A stretch of DNA of 64,000 nucleotides, taken from Candidatus Electrothrix rattekaaiensis (GTDB taxonomy: Bacteria; Desulfobacterota; Desulfobulbia; Desulfobulbales; Desulfobulbaceae). The stretch spans positions 1,520,640 through 1,584,639 of the forward strand of contig JAVQMD010000001.1 of the NCBI GenBank assembly GCA_032595675.1. Direction: 5' to 3'. The notes beneath the pieces were generated by a model that was not told where the DNA came from, made no database searches, and saw only the letters and a list, made by a program, of their open reading frames with translations. Shown here one piece after another: positions 36,770 to 45,088 of the stretch; positions within the stretch are counted from its first letter, which is position 1; every line of letters starts with the position of its first letter. The position numbers were made by a program, and so were the translations under genes.

Positions 36770-38137
36770 ATGCCTCACAATCAAAAATTAGAAAAGTACA
36801 TGCACTGGGAAAAATTTGCCGATTCGGCAGCTATGAACCTGTATCTGGAAGAAAAACTGGTTCTGAACAACCGCTACAGCACGGATAGCATTATGGGCGT
36901 ACCTGCTTCGGTGCTGGACCGGGAAATTTTTCCGTACAGCATTGCCCCGGACTCTATCTACTGGAAGCTGCTGCGTGAAAATCCCAATCATATCGGTTGC
37001 CACACTCTTTCAGGCAGCGAGCCGTTTTTTCGCGGCACCCAGGAGATTGAAAAGGAGCTGCTGCAAATCTGCGCTAAGGAGATCCTTGGTGCTGAAGCGG
37101 ACGACTATGACGGCTATGTTTCCAGCGGCGGCACGGAGTCGAATATTCAAGCTCTATGGATATTCAGAAACCGCTACATCCTTGAGAACTGCGTGCAGGA
37201 GGCAGATCAGGCTGACCCTGACGCGCTCCAGCACTGTTTTCTGCGCCACATTCAAGACATTGATGTGATCTGCTCCGAAGATACGCATTACTCTGTCCAC
37301 AAGGCGGCAAATATTCTTAATCTCCACCAGACAGACATTCCGGTTGACGAGCGCACCCGGCAAATCAGGCTGGATATCCTGTCTGATCATATTGACCAGG
37401 AGCAGGCTGGCGGTAAGAAATTCTTTATTATTGTCCTGAATATGGGCACCACCATGTTCGGCTCCGTAGATGAGGTCGCACCGATAACGGATGTGCTGGA
37501 TGCAAAACAAGTTGATTATGTGATTCATATTGATGCCGCATTCGGCGGTTTTATCTACCCCTTCACCTGTCTGGAAAACAAACTCTCCTTTCGCAACAGG
37601 AAAATCAGTTCCTTCACCTTGGATGCGCACAAGATGCTGCAGGCACCCTACGGCACCGGTATCTTTCTTATCAGACGGCAAGCGGACGGCAGAAGTCTGC
37701 TGGACTATGTGACCACGGTTAAGGCAGGCTATGTCAAAGGCTTTGACAGCACCCTCTGCGGCAGCCGCTCCGGGGCGAATGCTGTTTCCATCTGGATGAT
37801 CTTAAAAATGTACGGTGCGGACGGAGGTACAGCCTTTTGTCAGGATTTACTCCGCCGAACCGAGCTGATCTGCTCCGCCTTGGAGAGCCTGGGCGTGGAG
37901 TATTTCCGCAATCCATTTATGAATATTGTTGCTTTGAGGGCTTCTGAAAAAATCAGACCGGTTGCGGAGAGACATCATTTAGTTCCTGACAGCCACGACG
38001 GCGCAGCGTGCTGGTACAAAATCGTGGTGATGGATCATGTCAGCGAAGAAATGATTGATGCCTTTCTTCAGGATATGAAAAAGACTCTGGTCGGACAGAC
38101 CTGCGAACAAGCCGCTGCAAAAGGGGGCAAGGTTTAA
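36770..38137 (+). CDS. Pyridoxal-phosphate-dependent decarboxylase, group II
   Basis: A 455-residue group II (glutamate/tyrosine/aspartate-type) amino acid decarboxylase. YDGYVSSGGTESNIQALWIFRNRY binds the PLP phosphate, VICSEDTHYSVHKAANIL holds the ring-stacking His, YVIHIDAAFGGFIYPF the Asp for the pyridine N, and FTLDAHKMLQAPYGTGIFLIRR the Schiff-base Lys. Substrate is not predictable. The start is one base after the DUF3226 stop. The final 13 residues (QTCEQAAAKGGKV) come from the repeated DUF3226 segment rather than from the decarboxylase family, so the C-terminus is a fusion scar. Confidence 0.9.
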   Translation: MPHNQKLEKYMHWEKFADSAAMNLYLEEKLVLNNRYSTDSIMGVPASVLDREIFPYSIAPDSIYWKLLRENPNHIGCHTLSGSEPFFRGTQEIEKELLQICAKEILGAEADDYDGYVSSGGTESNIQALWIFRNRYILENCVQEADQADPDALQHCFLRHIQDIDVICSEDTHYSVHKAANILNLHQTDIPVDERTRQIRLDILSDHIDQEQAGGKKFFIIVLNMGTTMFGSVDEVAPITDVLDAKQVDYVIHIDAAFGGFIYPFTCLENKLSFRNRKISSFTLDAHKMLQAPYGTGIFLIRRQADGRSLLDYVTTVKAGYVKGFDSTLCGSRSGANAVSIWMILKMYGADGGTAFCQDLLRRTELICSALESLGVEYFRNPFMNIVALRASEKIRPVAERHHLVPDSHDGAACWYKIVVMDHVSEEMIDAFLQDMKKTLVGQTCEQAAAKGGKV

Positions 38138-38305
38138 AAAAGCTCACACTGATAAAGCCAAAAGATCCATACTTGGCTGGCTTGGCAGAATCCTCCGGGC
38201 AGACAAATGCATGATGCGGTCAAGCAGCGTATTTTCTCGCCAACTTCGCCACAGGCGGCTCCCTTCATGCAATGGTTCCAGGAACTGTTTGAGGTTACCC
38301 GCTGA
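38099..38305 (+). pseudogene. Orphan 3' fragment of a DUF3226 gene (direct repeat, copy 2)
   Basis: About 200 bases matching the end of the DUF3226 gene, with small insertions (for example two extra bases near 38164) that break the frame. It ends in ...FMQWFQELFEVTR, stop at 38303-38305, probably the ancestral terminus. The first bases are used by the decarboxylase reading frame. No start signal, so it is not a gene by itself. Confidence 0.85.
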
Positions 38306-38333
38306 GCAAAACAGGTCACCCAAATAGACGTTG

Positions 38334-39089
38334 TTACTGAATACCAAAAACTTTTTTCAATAGTGCTGTCGTCTGTTTTGCGGAATCTTTACGAATACTC
38401 GCCTCTTCTTTTGCTACGTAGAAAAATATTCCTTCCAGCCCTTTTTGAAGTACATGTTCTGTTAAATTTGTTTTAACATCAGGTACAAATGGCAACGTGT
38501 TATATTGACGGGTAATCTGGTCATACGCTTGAATTGCCCCTACCTGTGACAGCGTATTTTCAACTAGAGGTTGCATTTCTTTTTTTAAAGGCGGGGACAT
38601 TTTGCTCTGGAAATACTTTGTCGCAGAATTTTCAGGCCCTTCATAAATTTTCATTATGTCTTGAAAAGTCATGTCGGTTATTGCTTGCAAGAAAAGTTGT
38701 TTGGCTTTTTGAGTCGCAGACTCTGCTGCTCGGTTCAACTTTACTTCAAGTTCGTCAGATAGTTGAGACATTCCAACCTGAGATAACATCGTTTTTATTG
38801 CATTGAGTTCTACCGGTAAAGGTATATGGATAGCTGGGTCGGCATTGAAACCATCCGTGGCACCCAGTTTGCTCACTACATTTTCAGTCCCAATACGAAG
38901 TGCTTGTTTAAATGCCTCTCCGATCTCATCATCGCTCGATTTTTTTAATACTTTCCCCTCAGTTCCCTGACTCAAGTTGTTTAAAATAGTAACCCCGTCA
39001 TTCAACCAAGAGCCTTCTGCATATGCTGGATTTGGTAACCATGAAGATATAACCCCTACTGCACCCATGATAATTAAAGCGTTTTTCAT
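38334..39089 (-). CDS. DUF4197 periplasmic protein
   Basis: A 251-residue exported protein. MKNALIIMGAVGVISSWLPNPAYAEG is a signal peptide. The mature part is DUF4197: SSDDEIGEAFKQALRIGTENVVSKLGATDGFNADPAIHIPLPVELNAIKTMLSQVGM, FLQAITDMTFQDIMKIYEGPENSATKYFQSKMSPPL, YVAKEEASIRKDSAKQTTALLKKVFG. Function is unknown. It converges with the DUF3226 remnant and has no co-transcribed partner. Confidence 0.9.
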   Translation of the reverse strand: MKNALIIMGAVGVISSWLPNPAYAEGSWLNDGVTILNNLSQGTEGKVLKKSSDDEIGEAFKQALRIGTENVVSKLGATDGFNADPAIHIPLPVELNAIKTMLSQVGMSQLSDELEVKLNRAAESATQKAKQLFLQAITDMTFQDIMKIYEGPENSATKYFQSKMSPPLKKEMQPLVENTLSQVGAIQAYDQITRQYNTLPFVPDVKTNLTEHVLQKGLEGIFFYVAKEEASIRKDSAKQTTALLKKVFGIQ

Positions 39090-39204
39090 ATGAGAGTCCT
39101 TATGATGTTACTTTTTTCATAATTATGTTAATAATACGGCGAGTTGACATACTGTTAACCGTAAATTTTTATAAAAAACTTATTCAGATATTGAGGCAGT
39201 CGGA

Positions 39205-39747
39205 TTATCCGGTGATATACATTCGCAGTGCCCCTGCGAGACGGAATTGCCGGAACGTCTGCATCATAGCGTATTTCACAAAGGTAAACTGCCTCCCGTA
39301 GGTCTCCATACTGATCTTGCCTTCCATTGAGAGTAATACAGCATCATAAGAAACTCGAATCCTTGCATGATTCACAGTGAGAGAATCCCACATACCGTAC
39401 TCATCAAGCTGGAAGACTTCTTCTGGTTTGCCTTGTGCCCACTGAAGCCATTCCGCAGGCGGCATGTCAGCCAGTTTCTTGAGAGCACCCTCATAGTAGG
39501 CAGGGTTGGAATAGAGTAGCGGGTAGAAGGTTTTCAAAAAGCGAAGGAGTTCCGCATGAAAGACCTCCTCATTCAGGAAAAATTGATAGTAACCATCTTC
39601 TTCAGTCGCGGTATAGATCTCTGGAACATAATGCAGATCGTGCTGCATGCGTTCCTGGAGCTGTTCAAGAGTCAGGTCGGCTTTATCGGCTTCGGATTTT
39701 TTGATCCCGATTTCTGTAGCAAGCCCTATTGCTAAAAATTGTCCCAT
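39205..39747 (-). CDS. Conserved-looking protein of unknown function
   Basis: A 180-residue soluble protein I do not recognise. It begins MGQFLAIGLATEIGIKKSEADKADLTLEQLQERMQHDLHYVPEIY and ends MMQTFRQFRLAGALRMYITG. It has good codon use, no signal peptide, a Trp/Tyr/Phe-rich middle (YYQFFLNEEVFHAELLRFLKTFYPLLYS) and an AGGAGC-type leader (AAAAAAAGGAGCAACAC) before the ATG. The composition resembles a small helical cytoplasmic protein. It stands alone. Confidence 0.7.
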   Translation of the reverse strand: MGQFLAIGLATEIGIKKSEADKADLTLEQLQERMQHDLHYVPEIYTATEEDGYYQFFLNEEVFHAELLRFLKTFYPLLYSNPAYYEGALKKLADMPPAEWLQWAQGKPEEVFQLDEYGMWDSLTVNHARIRVSYDAVLLSMEGKISMETYGRQFTFVKYAMMQTFRQFRLAGALRMYITG

Positions 39748-39894
39748 TGTGTTGCTCCTTTTTTTGGAGATTGCGCCTCGGTGCTGGATGCATCATGCAG
39801 GTTAAGCGGAGAGACAGCTCATTGCTCAAATTGTCTGATTTCGTTGCACTCAATCCGACCTACGATACTGAGGGCATTCATTTACTAGCGATTT

Positions 39895-40254
39895 CTATCC
39901 GCCTGATAATTTAACTGTATATCCCAGTCGTAAGAGTTCTTGCTGAAGAATATCTCGATGATCACCTTGTATCTCAATAGTACCTAATTTTACAGTACCG
40001 CCGGTGCCACATTTTTGTTTGAGTTGCTTAGCTAGTTTTTTAAGATCTTTATCATCAAGGGGTACTCCAGTTATAATGCATACCCCTGATCCTTTACGGC
40101 CTTTGGTTTCTCGACCTATTCGCACAATACTGTCATTGGGAGGTCTCAGGTATTCCTTACCACAAATACATTCTTTGATGGAATTGCCACATTTTGGACA
40201 AGTCCTCCCGCGCTCTGTGGAATATACAATACCCTTATTTTGTTTTGATTTCAT
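39895..40254 (-). CDS. SUI1/YciH-type translation initiation factor homologue
   Basis: A 119-residue SUI1-domain protein. A short zinc-ribbon-like N-terminus (CPKCGNSIKECICG) precedes the SUI1 core: IRIGRETKGRKGSGVCIITGVPLDDKDLKKLAKQLKQKCGTGGTVKLGTIEIQGDHRDILQQELLRLGYTVKLSGG. Bacterial YciH resembles eIF1 and modulates start-site selection. Length and motif order match the bacterial family. The ATG at 40254 has no strong Shine-Dalgarno sequence. Confidence 0.93.
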   Translation of the reverse strand: MKSKQNKGIVYSTERGRTCPKCGNSIKECICGKEYLRPPNDSIVRIGRETKGRKGSGVCIITGVPLDDKDLKKLAKQLKQKCGTGGTVKLGTIEIQGDHRDILQQELLRLGYTVKLSGG

Positions 40255-40300
40255 AAATTGACTTCAGGTCTTCTGATTCGCAAGACGAAGAATCAGGTAG

Positions 40301-40963
40301 TTACTCATCGAAATGATCAAAATTTTCTCGGGGGGAGCGAACGGTTACATTCTGCTTGATATATGGACTTAACTTACCAAACAAATAAAAGTACTTGTCG
40401 AAGTGGCTATCTTTTTCATAGCGAATTATCGACGGAGCAACTGTGTTGTAATCCCCGGTTCCGAAGTGGAAATCCAAGCTCAAACAAAAACCGTCACCCG
40501 GCTTTGAAAGCTCAATCTTGAATGATGCCTCCCAATCTTCCGGATCACAACTCCCAATCATTTTTGCAGCGGGAAGATTGTCGAGCCATGGACGCAACAA
40601 AGGCCCATCCTCACCAGCCCTTATATACGTGACATGTACTTGGCTGTCATTCACTGGTTCAATGATCAGTATATTCCCTTCGCTGTCTTTCCACCGCCCA
40701 CAGTAGTTATAAATAAATGGTTTCATTTCTTCATCTTCTTCTTGTTCCATATATTCCCACATTCCATTTTGATGAAGCCAAATTGGGTCAGCGTTATTTC
40801 TAATAAATTCGTCTGGATCAACCCCATCTATTGTTTCTGGACGCTTTACCCTAACCTGCTTGCCATTCATGAAGACCCACATGTATTTCTTCTGCCTTTC
40901 TTCCTTTGCCTTCTTCTTTGCGCGTTTTTGGGCAGGCGTGAGTTTCTTTTTTGTTTTTACCAT
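40301..40963 (-). CDS. Protein of unknown function with basic N-terminus
   Basis: About 220 residues if started at the ATG at 40963. A longer frame reaches 41161 but overlaps the upstream gene and reads as low-quality sequence. The N-terminus is very basic (MVKTKKKLTPAQKRAKKKAKEERQKKY), followed by VFMNGKQVRVKRPETIDGVDPDEFIRNNADPIWLHQNGMWEYM, then a beta-rich domain (FIYNYCGRWKDSEGNILIIEPVNDSQVHVTYIRAGEDGPLLRPW) resembling a lipocalin-like strand pattern. No family is recognised. Start uncertain: no ribosome-binding site is seen at 40963. Confidence 0.6.
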   Translation of the reverse strand: MVKTKKKLTPAQKRAKKKAKEERQKKYMWVFMNGKQVRVKRPETIDGVDPDEFIRNNADPIWLHQNGMWEYMEQEEDEEMKPFIYNYCGRWKDSEGNILIIEPVNDSQVHVTYIRAGEDGPLLRPWLDNLPAAKMIGSCDPEDWEASFKIELSKPGDGFCLSLDFHFGTGDYNTVAPSIIRYEKDSHFDKYFYLFGKLSPYIKQNVTVRSPRENFDHFDE

Positions 40964-41090
40964 TGCTGGGTACTTCTTGCGGTCGGCTGTCGTTTTTTGT
41001 TCGGTTATTTTTGCTGTTTTGTTTATTGGAGCGAGGGATTTTATCGTGGTCCGTTCCTGATTTCCTACTGATTTCCTAATTTCTTCAAAA

Positions 41091-41851
41091 TCATACAATC
41101 CTCTTTCCTTCAGATAACAATGTAATGATTTGTTTAATAATTTCTGTGTCCCATGTCGCATTAATTCTTAGCGTAAATCCATATCGTGATTTTGGCTTTT
41201 CTGATATAGCAATTTCGTTAGGATTATATGATTGATAACGCAATGGAATATCAATTGATGTTCCAATTATTATGAACCCATCTTTTTTTGCCTTTATTAA
41301 ATTTACTTTTTTATTGCCCTTTTCCACTGTACCGTCTTTATATATGCGTACAGAGGTAGGAAGATAAAGATGTCCTGAAGTAAATTTATAATCAATATAC
41401 TTCTTTGTTTTTAATTCATTTAAATAATATTCAACTCTACTATCAAACGACAACTTATACAAAACTGGGTATGCCTTTTCAGCTTCGGCAAAGTCCTTTT
41501 TGTTGAACATGCCTTTTTTTATACCAAACTTGATGATGTTGTGATCTTTCGTTTTTATTTGAATAGTAATATGGGTAATAGTGACAAAATTAATTGTTTG
41601 ATTGTCGAATTTATACATTAAGCTGATTATATCACTATAATTATATTTTTCCCCTTGTGCGAAAAATACTTTTCGTTAAGAAATAATTGTTTGGTTTTAA
41701 CAGAAAAAGGAGCAATTATTTCTTGATTCTGTGAAGAGTTTTGTTGATGAGGGTTGGTTTCATAATGTTTCTTATTTTCAAGCCACTCGCCGCAATGCTT
41801 GCACTTAATAGCCTCGGCTTTGATTTCTTCAGCACAATAAGGGCATTTCAT
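41091..41851 (-). pseudogene. Zinc-ribbon protein gene split by a frameshift
   Basis: The first frame (41851-41627) encodes a zinc ribbon, MKCPYCAEEIKAEAIKCKHCGEWLENKKHYE, then a linker and VKTKQLFLNEKYFSHKG, and stops after IIIVI. The next frame, open upstream of 41618, continues the same beta-rich domain: EKYNYSDIISLMYKFDNQTINFVTITHITIQIKTKDHNIIKFGIKKG, running to 41091. A one-base shift at the GGGGAAAAA run near 41645-41655 would join them into about 250 residues. The product may be dead, a programmed frameshift, or a sequencing error. Function is unknown. Confidence 0.75.
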
Positions 41852-41898
41852 TTTTATACCATTATTTATAAGTAAATGGGGTCAGTAAAGGGAAACAA

Positions 41899-41977
41899 GG
41901 GACAGACCCCGATTATTTTTTTTTGGGGGGGGAGTAAGGCATGAATTGCTTTTGTGCTATACCTCGGGTCTGCCCCC
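41899..41977. repeat. REP-like palindromic element 1
   Basis: Imperfect inverted repeat: GGGACAGACCCCGA at 41899-41912 and TCGGGTCTGCCCC at 41964-41976, separated by a loop with long T and G runs. The GGGACAGA motif is shared with the elements at 44201 and 45047. Confidence 0.65.
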
Positions 41978-41983
41978 TATTCA

Positions 41984-43240
41984 TTATACCTTCTGCTGTA
42001 CCGGTTTGAGACACAGAGCCATCAGTGCCGCTGCGACAAGAAGAGCAGCTGAACAGTAATACGCAAAGGTAAAGGTCTGCGTCTTATCATATACTTGCCC
42101 GGCAAGCAGTGACAGCGTAAAGCCACCCAGGCCCCAGGCTGTGAAGACCAGTCCATAATTTACACCAAAGTTCCGAATGCCATAGTAATCCTTGGTGATC
42201 GATGGAAACAGAGCAAGGTTAGCACCGTAGTTTGCCCCGACCAAGGCTGAAAGAATTCCAAGAACAAGGCTTGACCCGAGAATATTACCAGCTCCGGCCT
42301 GTGACAGGAGGAGGATTATCACCGCTTGCAGGACGAAACAGCTGAAGAGCGTCGTTTTCCGACCAATCTTATCAGAGAGTATGCCAGCGACTATCCTTCC
42401 ACCACCATTGCCAACAGCCAGAATGGCAACAAGAACAAAGCCCAAGCTTACGCCGGATTGAATCTCTGCTATTTTTGCGAGCTTAGAAATAATCATCAAC
42501 CCAGCCCCTGCTCCGCAGGCATACATGAACCAGAGAGCATAAAATTGCCATGTTTTAAGCATTTCCTTGGGGTGATACTCCATCTTGGCAGCACTCTTAT
42601 TAGCTGGCAGAGGTGGGGTTCCAGCAGGTATATAACCCATTGGGGGAGGCTGAAGAAACTGGGCCAGCCCTACAACAATAAGAAGAAAGCCGACACCCAA
42701 AATCATCAGAGTTGTAGAGAGGCTGTAGGCTTGAATTAATGTTTTAACCAGTGGGGCCACATAAACACTTGCCAGTCCAAATCCAGAAACGACAATGCCA
42801 GCGATCAGGCCAGTTCGAGCCGCAGGAAACCACTTGACGGCAGGTGGTGTAGCCGAGGCATAACCAAAGCCAATACCGGCTCCAGCCAGGATTCCAAAGC
42901 CGAAGATAAAACCAAGGGTGGTTGTTGTCTGGCTGGCTGTCAGCAAGCCAATGCCCACCAATAATCCACCAATACTCGCTACTGTTCGCGGACCGATTCG
43001 ATCCTGCATACTTCCCGCTGGCACCATAACCAGTGAGAAGACCAGACAGGCGACTGAGTAAGGGAGAGATTTGGCTGCCTCTGACCACCCCCATACGTCT
43101 GGAATTCCTTTGCTCACCACGCTCCATGTGTACAGAACACCGAGAGCGAGATTGATGCCAAGACCGGCAAAGACAACTATCCAGCCTTTGTTTTTTACGG
43201 TAATTGACGATGAGGATACCTTGGATATTTTTTCAGACAT
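41984..43240 (-). CDS. MFS transporter, oxalate/formate antiporter (OFA) subfamily
   Basis: A 418-residue, 12-helix major facilitator. NKGWIVVFAGLGINLALGVLYTWSVVSKGIP is the OFA-type first helix. RIGPRTVASIGGLLVGIGLL is the family loop after helix 2, AGAGIGFGYASATPPAVKWFP the helix 4-5 region, and GGGRIVAGILSDKIGRKTT the internal repeat of the MFS signature. Its substrate could be a small carboxylate such as oxalate, formate or a monocarboxylate. The start at 43240 follows GAGGAAA. The cytidylate-kinase-like gene lies upstream in the same direction. Confidence 0.9.
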   Translation of the reverse strand: MSEKISKVSSSSITVKNKGWIVVFAGLGINLALGVLYTWSVVSKGIPDVWGWSEAAKSLPYSVACLVFSLVMVPAGSMQDRIGPRTVASIGGLLVGIGLLTASQTTTTLGFIFGFGILAGAGIGFGYASATPPAVKWFPAARTGLIAGIVVSGFGLASVYVAPLVKTLIQAYSLSTTLMILGVGFLLIVVGLAQFLQPPPMGYIPAGTPPLPANKSAAKMEYHPKEMLKTWQFYALWFMYACGAGAGLMIISKLAKIAEIQSGVSLGFVLVAILAVGNGGGRIVAGILSDKIGRKTTLFSCFVLQAVIILLLSQAGAGNILGSSLVLGILSALVGANYGANLALFPSITKDYYGIRNFGVNYGLVFTAWGLGGFTLSLLAGQVYDKTQTFTFAYYCSAALLVAAALMALCLKPVQQKV

Positions 43241-43358
43241 TTAATTTTTTTCCTCGCAGAAGCATTATGCTGCTCATAATCAGAGCTGGACCCTTATTTT
43301 GCCAACAGGTGATCCAGCCTGGACCTCAGGCCAGTGATGTGTTGTATCCATGCACTCT

Positions 43359-44174
43359 TTACCAGTACCAATTCGTTCCAACGCCAATTTCACACTGGAC
43401 ACTGCTTACCCCTTCTACGCCTCCTGCTATTTGAGGAATCAACTCCAATGCTTTAACTGAATTGGCAGTACCATCAATGGTAACCTCTCCGTCATTGGCT
43501 TGTACCTGGATAGCAGCACAGTTGGTCGCAGGATTATTGGCCAATGTCGCCCAAACTCTACAACTCAGCCTGAAGTCCTCAAAAATTTTCTGGTTTTCAG
43601 GGGAAGGCATAAACTCCTTTTGTTCCGCCATGCCAGCAATAGCTGTACAGGCAGTCTCTGTACTGACTTTATCCAAATTCAAAATCAAATCATAGAGACC
43701 GGGGTCCTTCCAGTCAACATTGAAGAGCAGCTTGGTCCACCGGCTTCGATCCTTGCTGACCCGCTGGATATGAGCAATTGCTTTATCTTTGCTTTGCGGT
43801 TCTCTTTTCATAAGAGCTTCTATGCGGTACTCCATGTTAGCAATTATCCTGACCCGAAGTACCTGGGGAAGATGTGAGAGAAGCAGATGGCCATTGACCC
43901 CATGGTAAACAAGATTTCCATCTTTCGCATGTGCCAGGATAGCAGCCGTTATACACTTTACGTACGCTAGGCGCTTGCCGGGAACCTGCTGCCAGAATGG
44001 TGGAGCACCATTCATTGTTTTATTTATAGTTACTTCTGGAATGCCGTAGTCCCTGTCTATTTCGTGGAGCACTTCTTCCCGGCTGAGAACAGGGTAGTCA
44101 AGGTTCTTAGCAAGTTGGGAGGCAACGTCTCTACCTCCTGCATAGGTACCTCGACTAATAGTAATAATTGCCAT
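43359..44174 (-). CDS. Cytidylate kinase-like domain fused to a BON domain
   Basis: A 271-residue protein. The N-terminal ~190 residues match the cytidylate-kinase-like family (ITISRGTYAGGRDVASQLAKNLDYPVLSREEVLHEI, LVYHGVNGHLLLSHLPQVLRVRIIANMEYRIE, DLILNLDKVSTETA); the P-loop is degenerate (RGTYAGGRD). The C-terminal ~65 residues form a BON-like fold (IQVQANDGEVTIDGTANSVKALELIPQIAGGVEGVSSVQCEIGVG). AGGAG precedes the ATG. A role as a regulator or sensor of the adjacent OFA transporter is inference from the neighbourhood. Confidence 0.87.
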   Translation of the reverse strand: MAIITISRGTYAGGRDVASQLAKNLDYPVLSREEVLHEIDRDYGIPEVTINKTMNGAPPFWQQVPGKRLAYVKCITAAILAHAKDGNLVYHGVNGHLLLSHLPQVLRVRIIANMEYRIEALMKREPQSKDKAIAHIQRVSKDRSRWTKLLFNVDWKDPGLYDLILNLDKVSTETACTAIAGMAEQKEFMPSPENQKIFEDFRLSCRVWATLANNPATNCAAIQVQANDGEVTIDGTANSVKALELIPQIAGGVEGVSSVQCEIGVGTNWYW

Positions 44175-44200
44175 ATACGTTCTCCTTTTTTTGATTTAAA

Positions 44201-44286
44201 CGAAAAGGGGACAGATTTATTTTTTTCTCAAAAACAGTTTTCTCGCCAAATGATAATGGGAAAAAAATAAATCGGTCCCCTTTTCG
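44201..44286. repeat. REP-like palindromic element 2 (86 bp, near-perfect)
   Basis: 26-base arms at 44201-44226 and 44261-44286 are inverted repeats with a single mismatch. The core reads AAAAGGGGACAGATTTAT. It lies 27 bases upstream of the cytidylate-kinase-like start and 10 bases beyond the Uma2 stop, so it would form a large hairpin in the transcript between them. No transposase gene of the REP-associated (Y1) type is in the window. Confidence 0.85.
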
Positions 44287-44295
44287 AATTATTTT

Positions 44296-44847
44296 TCAGG
44301 AAAATAGAACTTTTGCGTATAAATCTCCAACTGCTATTTTCAAATCAATAGAAATAAAATGAAGTTCATCATTCTCTTTCAAGATTTCCATCTCCCACTT
44401 TTTTTCTCTTCGCCTGTATATCCAAACTTCAATTTCTTTCTGACTCACCAGAATATATTCTTGTAAACTTGGAATTCTGAGATAATTTTGTAGTTTATCC
44501 CCTCTGTCAAAATGTTTCGTTGATTCTGATAAAACTTCAACAATAAGTATTGGTTTTTCTTTAACCAATTCGTCATTATCGTCCGGGTCGCATTTGACAA
44601 AAACATCGGGATAATAACAATCAAACCCTGCTGATAATTTCATATCACTTGAATAAACATCACATGAAGATTCAAGTAAATGATTTGCAATATTTCTGAA
44701 TATGTTACCCGTTATTTTCACATGATTTTCTTTAGCACCGGCCATTGCATAGATTTCACCGTTAACTAACTCATGCTTTGTATCTGCTTTTTCTTCTAAT
44801 AACAGATATTCATCTTTTGTAAATACCTTCCTTTGCGGTAATCCCAT
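44296..44847 (-). CDS. Uma2 family (DUF820) PD-(D/E)XK nuclease-like protein
   Basis: A 183-residue Uma2 protein: MGLPQRKVFTKDEYLLLEEKADTKHELVNGEIYAMAGAKENHVKITGNIFRNI, CDVYSSDMKLSAGFDCYYPDVFVKCDP, KPILIVEVLSESTKHFDRGDKLQNYLRIPSLQEYILVSQKEIEVWIYRR. The D...(I/V)EV...D/K pattern is the degenerate nuclease core. Uma2 proteins are abundant in cyanobacteria and gliding or filamentous bacteria; their role is unsettled, though a mobile-nuclease origin has been suggested. AAGGGAAG precedes the ATG. Confidence 0.93.
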   Translation of the reverse strand: MGLPQRKVFTKDEYLLLEEKADTKHELVNGEIYAMAGAKENHVKITGNIFRNIANHLLESSCDVYSSDMKLSAGFDCYYPDVFVKCDPDDNDELVKEKPILIVEVLSESTKHFDRGDKLQNYLRIPSLQEYILVSQKEIEVWIYRRREKKWEMEILKENDELHFISIDLKIAVGDLYAKVLFS

Positions 44848-45046
44848 TATCTTCCCTTCTCAGTATTCCGTTTTCACAGCCTTTCCAGCCCGCAGTCCAT
44901 TATAACACAGAAGGCACACGCCTCCTCAAGATCCATGAAAATGCCCAAAGGCACATTTGCCAGCAGCACTCCAAAGAACACAATAAGGAATGGTACCGAC
45001 CAACGATTGGAACTGGGGTCATCGCTTTCTGCTTGCTAAGGATTAA

Positions 45047-45066
45047 TCAGGGTCTGTCCCCTATTA
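45047..45066. repeat. REP-like element 3 (half-site)
   Basis: CAGGGTCTGTCCCCTATT carries one arm of the motif seen at 41899 and 44201, in the 241-base gap between Uma2 and prfC. A weak partner arm (CTGGGGTC) is at 45013. Nothing else is recognised in that gap. Confidence 0.5.
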
Positions 45067-45088
45067 TCCCGAGCAAAGGCTGAGCAAA

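Noticed and set aside
39729-39914. 61-codon plus-strand frame containing LSDFVALNPTYD
   Set aside because: Resembles translation of a common intergenic repeat (a CTCAATCCGACCTACG-like stretch), not a gene.
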